12,006 nt of DNA from Saccoglossus kowalevskii (taxonomy: Eukaryota > Hemichordata > Enteropneusta > Harrimaniidae). Positions 1-9,006 of this stretch are shown here, piece after piece (the first letter of the stretch is position 1; every line of letters starts with the position of its first letter). Both the position numbers and the translations under genes were made by a program. The stretch spans positions 120,325 through 132,330 of the forward strand of contig NW_003129867.1 in assembly GCF_000003605.2 (NCBI RefSeq), given 5' to 3'. The notes beneath the pieces are model-generated. The model was not told where the DNA came from. It searched no databases and worked only from the letters and a program-made list of their open reading frames with translations.

Positions 1-101
1 AGATCTCATCAAACTTTACAAACATATGAAAAAATTTTCCAGATATGTGCAACGGTGTTCGAATGGCGCTTAGCGAAAAATCTGGCGGAATAATAATAAT
101 A

Positions 102-201
102 AAAAACATAACGATTACAATAGGTTTCCAAGACATGTGTCTTGAAAACCTAAAAACATAACGATTACAATAGGTTTCCAAGACATGTGTCTTGAAAACC
201 T
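102..201. repeat. Two tandem 50-bp units, each with a 32-bp near-palindrome
   Basis: Two copies (102-151 and 152-201) are identical or nearly so and have an exact 50-bp period. Each contains a near-palindrome, at 121-152 and 171-202, starting TAGGTTTCCAAGACA and ending GTCTTGAAAACCTA. Fourteen of its 16 pairs are Watson-Crick; the exceptions are one C/A and the central T/G. As RNA it would fold into a long, almost loopless hairpin. A short run of TAA/AAT triplets lies just upstream (about 91-101), after the motif TCTGGCGGA. The arrangement of triplet run, conserved spacer and palindrome resembles interspersed hairpin elements I recall from invertebrate genomes, but I cannot name the family. 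No coding potential is visible. Confidence 0.85.
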
Positions 202-301
202 AATAACGCGGTAAAACTCCACTACTCCAATAACTAGATACTTAAACTCCAATACAATTCAACGAGATCTCCGATCTGATCTCAGTACTGAACAACTCCC
301 C

Positions 302-460
302 TATATATACCCACACTGTTTATAAATAGACCATTACATCAGCATACATAATGAGTCTGGAACTTACTGCCAATTTCTAGAATGTTCCATTACCTTCTAT
401 TGCCTCCTACAGTGTCCTATTACCTATTCAACCAGTTTCTAAACAAAATCTAGAACATTC
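302..460 (-). promoter_or_regulatory. Putative heat-shock-type promoter facing left
   Basis: At 375-387 the sequence TTC-TA-GAA-TG-TTC is a perfect three-module heat-shock element (alternating TTC/GAA at 5-bp spacing). A second site at 448-460 (ATC-TA-GAA-CA-TTC) has two perfect modules and one imperfect one. Two TATA-like stretches lie to the left, at 319-328 (TTTATAAATA) and 302-309 (TATATATA). Read on the minus strand, this gives heat-shock elements, then TATA, then a TCAGT initiator-like sequence at about 286-290. The transcript would run leftwards through the 50-bp hairpin repeats and out of the window. The driven gene or element is not visible. TATA-like strings are common in such AT-rich DNA, so the promoter is an inference; the HSE match is direct. 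Confidence 0.4.
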
Positions 461-574
461 TCAGTCACACAGAAGTGGTAAACAAGTCGTATGCGACAGT
501 GAATAACATCTGTTGAAGACTGCATCACATAATGTATTTTTTCATTTTGTTTAAAATCTTTCGATCAATGTAAT

Positions 575-1070
575 GTGATAGGTATTTTGATGGTTAAAAA
601 CCTTTCACTTAGGTAACCGGGGTTCGGTCGTTTCCACGCTAGGCTAACAAAAGACACACACAAGCTTCGTTCATGTTCCCAAAACGATTCTCTCTCAAGT
701 CCCTGGTTTTCACCCGAGACAGCATTAAATCCATCTTTATTTCTTGTCACCCCTTAACCAATTACAATCAGTGTAAGAGACTCCAAGGCCTTGCCTTCCA
801 ACAAACAACCAATCACATGAAAGTTTTACACATCATAATCAATTAATTACTCGTCAAGCTGTCTAGAGAAAACATTTCTATACATTGTCAACGCTAACTA
901 ATATTGATGGGGTAATAATCTCGCACTAACATTCCACAAAGATACTGCCTTATTTAAAATCACAAACAACATTGGTTTAGAATTACAGCTACTGTCTTGT
1001 ATCTTAAAAACTGCAGAGTCATAAGATGTTTTTGGTTGATTTCGACCAGCTCGCCATCTGGTCTTGTCAT
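575..1070 (-). mobile_element. Diverged LTR-like copy related to family A (approximate ends)
   Basis: This stretch shares ordered landmarks with the family A LTR at 1369-2017 in the same orientation. They are an AAGACACACACAA block (near 647 here, near 1497 there), the reverse complement of AATAAA (736-741 versus 1700-1705), and AACCAATTAC 15-16 bp further on (756-765 versus 1721-1730). An (A/G)GACTC block and a CCAATCACA block follow. Spacing between landmarks is roughly kept but the sequence between them is strongly diverged, so this is an older insertion or a sister family. I could not find convincing terminal dinucleotides or a target duplication; the ends are extrapolated from the family A copies. 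Any open frame inside it, such as 565-750 on the minus strand, is probably chance. Confidence 0.5.
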
Positions 1071-1368
1071 TAACATTTATCAGTATATGTCATGGCAACC
1101 ACTGTCAAACTGACTGAAATATAAATCATGATAGTAACACAAAAACTCAACTCAAAATAATACATGTATAAGCTACTTTAATAAAGTAACTAAATCATAA
1201 CAGTCAAACGTTGTTTTTTGATTAAATAAATATACTATCATTTCCATTGTTCTAACTTGCTTTCTTCCGTTGGGACATTTCTTTTCTAAAAGGAACAAGT
1301 TAAAACATAATTCTGAGGCGCAGTTTTGTAATTGCTCATTTTAATTTATCAAATCATTGTGAAGAAGT
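1071..1368. other. AT-rich spacer without recognisable features
   Basis: Between the diverged LTR-like copy and the family A solo LTR there are only short AT-rich stretches. I see no open frame, splice pattern or repeat that I can support. Confidence 0.5.
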
Positions 1369-2017
1369 TATCAGGGGGTAAATCTCTTCTACTCTCGGGT
1401 TCTCCACACTTGCCAGGGGGGAATCTCGTCTCGTCTCTATATCTCGTCCCCTTGAGGTACGGGATCGGGAAAGTCACTTATACTTTACAGTCAAATAAGA
1501 CACACACAACGAAATGCGTTTCAACTCTTGTCTTAGTCGGTCTTTCGAGCACTCTATAAGACACAGCGCCCTGGGGAAAAAATCCCCAAGACTATCACAA
1601 GGCTGACTCAAGACTCTTTTAGACTGCGTCAAGGCTCGCCCCAAGTCTCTCCAGGACTGTGTCTGTTCTGCTGTACTCCCCAAGACCAACTAAAACAACT
1701 TTATTCATTTTCAAAACTCTAACCAATTACAAAACAGTAAAAAGACTCTAGGGCGCAACCTTCAATCATAAGGCCAATCACACTAAGTACTGAATACGTC
1801 ATATCTTTTGATTAATCGTTCACTACATTAAAAACTACGGATACCAACTGTCAGAAATCGTAGTCAGAATAGCGACGTTATCTCGTAATTAGTTCCAAAT
1901 CACTGAGCCAAGTTCCGTCCAAAACTTCAAATAGGCCTAAACGATGACAGACATAACACAGCAATTCAGCTAACTAATTAAGTCGGTCAACAGATACGCG
2001 AAAACTAATTCATGACA
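1369..2017 (-). mobile_element. Solo LTR, family A, copy 1 (minus orientation)
   Basis: This 649-bp block is the reverse complement of 8213-8852 along nearly its whole length, with scattered substitutions and small indels. In element sense it starts TGTCATGAATT and ends CCCCTGATA. Internal landmarks are an inverted CCAAT-type block (AACCAATTAC on the plus strand, 1721-1730), AATAAA in sense (TTTATT at 1700-1705) and a conserved hairpin at 1572-1588. The flanks are AAGT (1365-1368) and AAGC (2018-2021), which could be a 4-bp target duplication with one mismatch. There is no internal region, primer-binding site or gag-pol coding, so it is read as a solo LTR left by recombination. The minus open frame at 1474-1689 begins with TTG and lies wholly inside the LTR; I do not call it a gene. 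Confidence 0.8.
1572..1588. other. Conserved hairpin within family A LTR copy 1
   Basis: TGGGGA and TCCCCA form a 6-bp GC-rich stem around a 5-nt A/T loop. The same hairpin is conserved in the other copy at 8634-8650, while flanking positions have changed. It lies about 120 nt downstream of AATAAA in element sense. A role in RNA 3'-end formation or folding is only a guess. Confidence 0.6.
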
Positions 2018-2927
2018 AAGCATTCACTTGACATCCTTAACATGACTCAAGTATTTCGTATGATTTGTTATGATGCCATAGGTGCATGTTGGTTAACGGC
2101 CATACACTGGTTTATTAAATAATCCTTAATACAAATTATAGACATTTCAAATGACTTCGCAGACCTCAATATCTATATCCATAAACTGCCGCTACTCTAT
2201 GGTTAATGTGTTCAGCAGCAGTTGATTTATTTGTTAGCGCATTTTTCAATAACCCTTATGTCATCTAATTTATTTATCAATTCATGTATAAGAAAACTAT
2301 TTGAAAACAAAATTCATAAAATATTTGATATCATTCTCATAATATAATTATGAATACACAAATTAGCATATTTATAAATTATACTATATATGTTGTCAAT
2401 ATTTGTAAATGCATATCATCCTCAAGCTATATTAAATCGTGTAAACTGATGTTTTACCCCGAGTTTAACTGCAGTAATTTTAGACAACGATGTTTATATT
2501 ATCAATCTGAGTTCGTTATTGTTGAGATATTGAGTCATATTGAGTCATCTGTAAAACACGTCTTTTAAATAATTACAAACACGTATTGTAAGTATGATGT
2601 TATTGGAAATGACAGTGTGTAATGAGGTGACTGATCACACAATATAAGGTTGCCTGTGGCAAAGTAGCCAACAAATCTTGCGACTGGTTTATAGATGTTT
2701 AGGCTATGCAAGGCTTATGACAATGTGTGTTAACGACAGAAAAGTGTTTCAATGACACATTTCGTATTAGAGTCAAGAGTTGGAGCTTAACAAAGTCTTG
2801 AATCACACCAAAAAGACTTGTTAAGGAACTTAGACAAATACTTTGAATCCAACAAGCAAGCAGATGAGTATACGGCAGATTTGTGCATGTAACAAATGAA
2901 AAAAAGAAGATAAGCAAACTGATGTTG
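2018..2927. other. AT-rich stretch without recognisable gene
   Basis: This stretch separates the two solo LTRs. It contains two moderate open frames. One is at 2350-2568 (+, ATG start, 72 codons, five cysteines, isoleucine/serine-rich). The other is at 2699-2941 (-, 80 codons, hydrophobic N-terminus), whose ATG falls inside the terminus of the family B LTR. Neither has a polyadenylation signal, splice context or recognisable domain that would lift it above chance in DNA of this composition. No repeat shared with the rest of the window was seen. Confidence 0.4.
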
Positions 2928-2932
2928 ATTAT
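2928..2932. repeat. 5-bp target-site duplication, left copy (ATTAT)
   Basis: ATTAT immediately precedes the TGTC terminus of the family B LTR. The same five bases follow its GACA terminus at 3693-3697. Five base pairs is a normal target duplication length for LTR retrotransposons. Confidence 0.75.
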
Positions 2933-3692
2933 TGTCAGCATCCTTTATTCTCTGTTTTTGTCATATTACCTCAAATCCTGCAAATAGAAATGTGCATGGA
3001 ATCATGGGAAACAATGGTGTGCATTGCCGTGTGATACCTGTCATAAAGGTGATTGACAGGTCATACTTGTTTTCAACTCTGGAAGGACAATTGGATTCTA
3101 CCAGGTGTGCTTGTGATTTACATAACAAAGGATAATTACGATCTACTGACTGGCCTACGGGAGATAGCTGCTAACAAGACCACATTCTGATTGGCTCATG
3201 TCTGAATCTGGGCCATAAATAGGCTAGACTGGGGGCAGTTGTGGTCCACCATTTCAACTGAGTACCCTGTGTGTTGCTGCTGCGATATTGTTTGACAAGT
3301 GATACAGGCTTCAATCATCATTCTGTGAGATTTGTATGAGCTGCTCTGCGATCTCAGCAGTGCAGTGCCCTCCAGAATATCAGCGTTCCTCTGCAAGCAT
3401 TTCTGTGTCATTGATTGTCATCAATTTCCACATTCTGGAACTGTGAGACATCATTTATTCTCACTTTCCTAGGCAATCATGTATTTTAGTGAATTTTTTC
3501 ATTGTATTATTATGTGCTTTGTCTCTTGTAAATATTTTGAGAGGTATTAAAGCCAAGAGCTTTAACTTGATATTTCATTTTAAATACTATTGTCTTGTCT
3601 ACCCCATTCCAGTGGTGAAAGAATCCCCTGTCCAGTATGAGTTCCGTGGGTGTCCCTCTCAATAGCAATAAGCAGGCCTTGGACTTGGGACA
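2933..3692 (+). mobile_element. Solo LTR, family B (760 bp)
   Basis: The block starts TGTCAGCATCC and ends CTTGGGACA, giving the canonical TG...CA ends with a short TGTC/GACA terminal inverted repeat, and is bracketed by ATTAT on both sides. Its internal order fits an LTR in plus orientation: an inverted CCAAT motif (ATTGG, 3190-3194), a TATA-like ATAAATAG (3215-3222), a GC-richer stretch where transcription could start (about 3240-3250), and a variant polyadenylation signal ATTAAA (3546-3551), followed by a U5-like tail. No second LTR or coding region is present in the window, so this is a solo LTR. Open frames inside it (2932-3135 plus, 3196-3411 minus) are incidental. The family (Ty3/Gypsy, BEL/Pao or other) cannot be assigned from the LTR alone. 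Confidence 0.78.
3215..3222 (+). promoter_or_regulatory. TATA-like element of the family B LTR
   Basis: ATAAATAG lies about 20 bp downstream of an ATTGG (inverted CCAAT) motif and about 330 bp upstream of ATTAAA. This order is expected for the U3 promoter of an LTR. It is a prediction from motif order only. Confidence 0.45.
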
Positions 3693-3697
3693 ATTAT
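3693..3697. repeat. 5-bp target-site duplication, right copy (ATTAT)
   Basis: This matches 2928-2932 exactly and abuts the CA end of the family B LTR. The next bases (TGATTATTAATAGTGA) resemble sequence at about 5436-5455. Confidence 0.75.
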
Positions 3698-3963
3698 TGA
3701 TTATTAATAGTGAAAATTGAACACTACAGATTCGAATGTTGCAAGATATTACTAAACACGATTTGATTGACTATTTATGGTCCCAAGAGTACACCAATGC
3801 CGAATAGGTTTTATCTTAAAAATATAAATTGTACAGATGATTATGTGTACTCTAAATTCATACAAGAGTTTTCATAGCTCACCCTAAGTAGAAGTGAATA
3901 TAATCAGAATATGTTATTCTTATATATTCTCATTTGATTAATATTCCAGTTATGTATTGACAT

Positions 3964-5286
3964 ATGTGTTTAGCATTGATTGATTGTTGAAAATATTGAT
4001 AAGCTGAGTTTGTAATTAATATGATTCATTATCTGGTATGTCTACATTTGAAACCCAAAATGACTTATGTACTTGAGGCTATTTGGTTGTTTCTCTTTGC
4101 ATCTACTGTTTTTATTGTGACATCAAATATACAGAAATTCAAACTGTGGGAGGCTGTTATACTTACAATCCGTGGAATAAACTATTTAAAAACAAAATGT
4201 ACAATATGAAGGTATCCTGAAATACGTAGCTATATTACTCTAGTTTATACACTTTGCTCCATATTGCCTTCACGGTTTTCTCACTTATTTAACAAACATA
4301 AGTATTTTTTTAAGATACATAAATACGCACATTGCCGACTGTCAATAGAGGCAACAATGCTGGGCTTCGAGTACTTCCAACAATGTTTTATAATAATTTA
4401 TTCCATACGTCACATACTACTAAATATTTATGATGTTGCTGTAGATAAAAGTGTGATGTTTCCCAGGAAAGGCAATTGCACACAAAAAATCGTTTATAAC
4501 ATGGCTTTCCAAGGCAAATGTATTCAACATATTCAAATAATAAGAATATTTACTTGTTACTAATATGACCAGCAGTCAGAGTCAGTAACGAGCACCCACA
4601 TCGGTAGCTTGCCCTTTATCTTTTCACTGTTATTCAATTTGACAATACTACATTTGGAAGAAACGTCTAAGACCATTTATTAGTACATAAATCACGTGAT
4701 CTTTCAATTAAAATATGGCAGTAGTTAAGCGTCCCCTTCTTGAGTAGGTTGATGTATGTGCATACATGGATTAGTTGATGACGTAATAACTGCATTGCGC
4801 ATACTTGAGCGCATACTTGACCTTACTACAAATCCTGACTGGGTGCCTGATGATCTCATGCCACTAATCAACCAATCACTGTTCGTAATTTAAATGCCTT
4901 GCAAAAACCAATGAATTTTGTTTGCATCACTTCGGTAAAAGGTGAGACTCCTGTTTTGCAAGAGTTTGAGCTGATGGCCAACATGTGCGTTTTATTTTTC
5001 ATGTCGTTGATCTGATTACTGGCGTGTTGATTTCTCATTTTAGAGTCATGTTTTCAACTTTGGTTATCATATTCATATAGCAATCTACTCATATGTTAAC
5101 AATGTCGTCTATGGAGTTTCAATTAGTGGTATGAGCCCTTGTAACATCATTGGCGACTTAATTTACCCATGTTGCATTATTTAAAATGGTAGAGGTCATA
5201 CACATTTCTTTGCGTGAATGAACAATCAATTGATCTTCCTCATAATCATTGGTAGCGCGTACGATAATGTCATTGGCAGTTTGATT
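3964..5286. repeat. 1.3-kb dispersed repeat, copy 1
   Basis: Long stretches match, in the same orientation and order, the region 7020-8208 and then 8857-9006. Clear anchors are ATGTGTTTAGCATTGATTG (3964 / 7020), TTTAAAAACAAAATGTACAA (near 4185 / 7226), GGCTTTCCAAGGCAAATGTA (near 4503 / 7533), GACCATTTATTAGTA (near 4671 / 7930) and ATGTCATTGGCAGTTTGATT (near 5267 / 8987). Divergence is substantial, with many indels. Open frames inside (4021-4209 and 4264-4563, plus) do not keep a common frame with those of copy 2, and 4264 is a TTG rather than ATG, so they are not called genes. The repeat could be a non-autonomous transposon or an old segmental duplication; no terminal inverted repeats were recognised. 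Confidence 0.8.
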
Positions 5287-6472
<1,186 letters not shown>

Positions 6473-6702
6473 TTATAGTGATTAGTATATTATGATAGCA
6501 TAATAAAATATGCTCGCTACCATATTAAGTATACAAGTATCTAACAAAATGGTCAACAGTTTCATTATATCTAAACACAGTCACCAGAGCAAAACATATC
6601 ATAAGTTGACATGCACGTTATTATATGCCATTACAATGTGATTATACCATGTTTTCATTATCTTAATTTAATTTAATATCACTTTCTATGTACATGGTCT
6701 AT
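6473..6702. other. AT-rich sequence 3' of the peptide ORF
   Basis: No open frame or repeat was found. It lies beyond the AATAAA signal at 6703-6708 for the minus-strand transcript, so it is probably intergenic. Confidence 0.4.
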
Positions 6703-6708
6703 TTTATT
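6703..6708 (-). terminator. Polyadenylation signal AATAAA (minus strand) for the peptide ORF
   Basis: The plus-strand TTTATT is AATAAA on the minus strand, 57 nt after the stop codon of the 56-codon ORF. The position suits a short 3' UTR. AATAAA is common by chance in AT-rich DNA, so it is supporting evidence only. Confidence 0.45.
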
Positions 6709-6765
6709 AACGCTGAATCATGCATACAATCACATAATTAATAATCAAATGTATTAATGCAAATA

Positions 6766-6936
6766 TTAACTGTTACCCTCTTGCTTTTTATGGGATGCCA
6801 GGATTTTTTTTATCATAGCCCAGTATTTCTTTGCTTTGAGATATGAAAATAAGTATCTGTGTTCCGACATGGTTGGAGAAACAAACATGATTGACACTAC
6901 CACCAATATTAGAAAAAAGACCACTGATTTCTTCAT
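6766..6936 (-). CDS. Small secreted cationic peptide precursor (56 aa, unrecognised)
   Basis: The ATG at 6936-6934 (context AAAATGA, A at -3) opens a 56-residue frame ending in TAA at 6768-6766. Residues 1-24 form a textbook signal peptide: MKKS, a hydrophobic core (VVFFLILVVVSIMFV, residues 5-19), then SPTMS with small residues at -3 and -1 for cleavage after S24. The predicted mature part (25-56) has seven Lys, one Arg, two His, two Glu and no Cys, giving a net charge near +6. Residues 30-49 (FSYLKAKKYWAMIKKILASH) alternate aromatic/aliphatic and basic residues in a way compatible with an amphipathic helix. That suggests a linear host-defence peptide. KK pairs at 36-37, 43-44 and 50-51 also leave a processed neuropeptide-like precursor possible. 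A splice-acceptor-like sequence lies 17 nt before the ATG and AATAAA 57 nt after the stop. The frame is open four codons further upstream from a TTG, which is not a likely start here. I do not recognise the family. Confidence 0.5.
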   Translation of the reverse strand: MKKSVVFFLILVVVSIMFVSPTMSEHRYLFSYLKAKKYWAMIKKILASHKKQEGNS

Positions 6937-6953
6937 TTTCAATTTCAATTACT

Positions 6954-6990
6954 CTGTTGGAAAGACAAGATTCAAATGAAATTAGCAAAT
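6954..6990 (-). promoter_or_regulatory. Splice-acceptor-like tract upstream of the peptide ORF
   Basis: On the minus strand a branch-point-like TGCTAAT is followed by a pyrimidine-leaning stretch ending TCTTTCCAACAG (AG at 6955-6954). An exon starting at 6953 would have 17 nt of 5' UTR before the ATG. This would place an untranslated first exon further right, in or beyond the repeat at 7020. Alternatively, a TATA-like GTATATATGTAC (7003-6992, minus) could start an intronless transcript near 6970. The sequence does not decide between these. Confidence 0.4.
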
Positions 6991-7019
6991 TGTACATATA
7001 TACATTGTATATTCGATTT

Positions 7020-8208
7020 ATGTGTTTAGCATTGATTGATTGTTGAAATTATGGATAAGCTGAGTTTGTAATTTATTCGATTCATTACCTGGTATGTACC
7101 ACATTTCAAACCCAAAATGACTTTTGTATTTGAGGCCATTTGGTTGTTCTCCTTGCCAGAAAATAACAGAAAATACAGTAAAGCAATCTGTGTGACGCTG
7201 CAATACAATACGTGGCGTAATCTATTTAAAAACAAAATGTACAATATAAAGGTATCCCAAAATATATGGCCGAATTTCTCCACTCTATGTACTTTGCTCA
7301 CGTTTTTTTTTGTTCAACAAACATGAGTATAAATGTGTTTCAGACACATGAATACAAATTACGTACCTTGCGAACTGTCAATAGGAGCACTATATCTCAG
7401 AATGCTTGGCGTCGAATACTTGCAACAATGTTTTATGGTAATTTTAAAAGGGCAACATACGTCACATACTACTGAATATTCATTTGATGATGTTATGGAT
7501 AAATGTTTCCCAAAAATAGTTGTTTTTATAAATGGCTTTCCAAGGCAAATGTATTCAACATATTCAAATTAATTTAAAATACTTATTATTAATATGACCA
7601 ACATTCACTGTGTTATTTCCGATATTGACAATACTTATCTAAAATGATGTATGTCTGAGAGTGGTTCACGAATTAATCCTTCCGTCTATTCCTCCATCGT
7701 TTTGGCTGTCCATCTCATTTTATTATGACCAATCGAAGCCTAAAAAAGCTCAATGTTCAAAGGCAGAAATTCTAACATGCTATTTTGGGCATAGACAATC
7801 ATGCTTGTGTGGAAGTGTATGTATTGCGCTGTGATCCATCTAAGAATGAGGTGAATGGGGGTTGTCAGGGTCAGTAACCATTGAATTGAATTATTGAATT
7901 TGACAATAGTACATTTGGAAAAACGTCTAGGACCATTTATTAGTATACTTCTGCATACTTGACGTTACTCCAAACCCTGACTGGTTGCCTGATGGTTTCA
8001 TACTATTAATCAACCAACTTGATCACCTCTGTCATTATAGGGTCATTTATGTTTTTAAATTTTATCTCTCATTTAAAATATGGCAGCAGTTAAGCCTACT
8101 CCTCTTGAGTAGTTTGATGTATGCATATACCTGGAGTATTGATGACGTCATAACTACTTACTGCATTGCACATACTTGAGCGCATACTTGACCTTACCAC
8201 AAACCTTG
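7020..8208. repeat. 1.3-kb dispersed repeat, copy 2, left part
   Basis: This part aligns in order with 3964 to about 4840, with about one change every few bases and several indels. It has its own rearrangement. A block containing GCATACTTGAC, the CTGACTGG(G/T)TGCCTGATG block and an ATTAATCAACCAA-type end (7953-8015) appears before the ATTTAAAATATGGCAGCAG block (about 8070). In copy 1 the corresponding block comes after it. A second GCATACTTGACC follows at 8182. Open frames here (7117-7326, 7266-7475, 7333-7572 and 7985-8179 on plus; 7018-7301 on minus) are not conserved in frame with copy 1 and are left out. Confidence 0.78.
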
Positions 8209-8212
8209 GATG
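8209..8212. repeat. 4-bp target-site duplication, left copy (GATG)
   Basis: GATG abuts the TGTCATGA start of the plus-strand family A LTR. The same four bases follow its TGATA end at 8853-8856. Confidence 0.6.
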
Positions 8213-8852
8213 TGTCATGAATTTGTTTTTGCGTATCTGTTAACCGACTTAATTAACTGATTATTAGCGAATTGCTGTGTTATGTCTGTCATCGTGTAGG
8301 CCTATTTGAAGTTTTGGACGGAACTTGGCTCAGTGGTTTGGAACTAATTACAAGATACCGTCGCTATTCTGACATCCGTAGTTATTAATGTAGTGAACGA
8401 TTAATCAAAAGATATGACGTATTCAGTACTTAGTGTGATTGGCTTTATGATTGAAGTTTACGCCTTAGAGTCTTTTACTGTTTTGTAATTGGTTAGAGTT
8501 TTGAAAATGAATAAAGAGAGTTTGAGTTGGTCTTGGCGAATACTCCACGACAGACGCAGTCCGAGAGAGTCCAGGGGCGAGCCTTGAGGCAGTCCAGTCT
8601 TGGGCTAGTCTTGGGTCAGCCTTGCGAGAGTCTTGGGGATTTTTTCCCCAGGGCGCTGTGTCTTATAGAGTGCTCGATTGACCGACTAAGACGAGAGCTG
8701 AAACGTATTTCGTTGTGTGTGCCTTATTTGACTGTAAAGTATAAGTGACTTTCCCGATCCCGTACCTCAAGGGGACGAGATAGAGAGACGAGACGAGTTT
8801 CCCCCTGACACGTGTGGAGAACCCGAGAGTAGAGAAGATTTTACCCCTGATA
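8213..8852 (+). mobile_element. Solo LTR, family A, copy 2 (plus orientation), nested in the 1.3-kb repeat
   Basis: This 640-bp element starts TGTCATGAATT, ends TTTACCCCTGATA, and matches the reverse complement of 1369-2017. GATG flanks it on both sides. It interrupts the dispersed repeat: sequence matching copy 1 stops before it and resumes within about 10 bp after it (8863 onward). Internal landmarks are GTAATTGGTT (8485-8494), AATAAA (8510-8515), a run of AGTCTTGG-type short repeats (about 8530-8635), a conserved hairpin (8634-8650) and a GC-richer U5-like tail. The TG...TA ends differ from the usual TG...CA. The open frame 8527-8748 starts with TTG, lies wholly within the LTR and is not called a gene. 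No gag-pol sequence is present. Confidence 0.85.
8634..8650. other. Conserved hairpin within family A LTR copy 2
   Basis: TGGGGA, a 5-nt T loop and TCCCCA match the hairpin at 1572-1588 in the other copy exactly. In element sense it precedes GCGCTGTGTCTTATAGAG, also conserved in both copies. Confidence 0.6.
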
Positions 8853-8856
8853 GATG
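8853..8856. repeat. 4-bp target-site duplication, right copy (GATG)
   Basis: This matches 8209-8212 directly after the family A LTR end. Confidence 0.6.
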
Positions 8857-9006
8857 CGTACCTGATAACATCATCGCCGACTTTATTTACCCAAGATTCA
8901 TTGGGTCACATTTATCAAATTTCTTTGCGTGTTCACGTGAACACACACATGATCTTCCTCATAATCTTTGGTGGCGTGTAAATAATGTCATTGGCAGTTT
9001 GATTTA
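8857..9006. repeat. 1.3-kb dispersed repeat, copy 2, right part
   Basis: The repeat resumes after the LTR and matches copy 1 at about 5139-5286. Shared blocks are TAACATCAT, GCGACTT/GCCGACTTT, ATTTACCCA, TTTCTTTGCGTG, GATCTTCCTCATAAT and AATGTCATTGGCAGTTTGATT. About 290 bp of copy 1 (roughly 4850-5138) has no counterpart on either side of the LTR. It was either lost here or gained in copy 1. Confidence 0.75.
8929..8944. other. 16-bp perfect palindrome with central CACGTG
   Basis: GTGTTCACGTGAACAC reads the same on both strands and contains the E-box core CACGTG. The equivalent place in repeat copy 1 (about 5213-5230) is not palindromic. It may be chance or a factor-binding site. Confidence 0.5.

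Noticed and set aside
1474-1689. Minus-strand 71-codon frame with a relative at 8527-8748
   Set aside because: Both begin with TTG, not ATG, and lie wholly inside LTRs. Their similarity is that of the LTR copies. Shared openness is noted as a weak finding only.
2699-2941. 80-codon minus frame with a hydrophobic, signal-like N-terminus
   Set aside because: Its ATG lies inside the end of the inserted family B LTR, the rest is hydrophobic without a recognisable domain, and no gene signals surround it.
4264-4563. 99-codon plus frame in repeat copy 1
   Set aside because: It starts at TTG. The homologous part of copy 2 matches in frame only for a short stretch and then shifts frame, as expected for non-coding repeat DNA.
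6788-6997. 69-codon minus frame overlapping the secreted-peptide ORF
   Set aside because: It is a shadow in another frame of 6766-6936, without a signal peptide or gene-like composition of its own.
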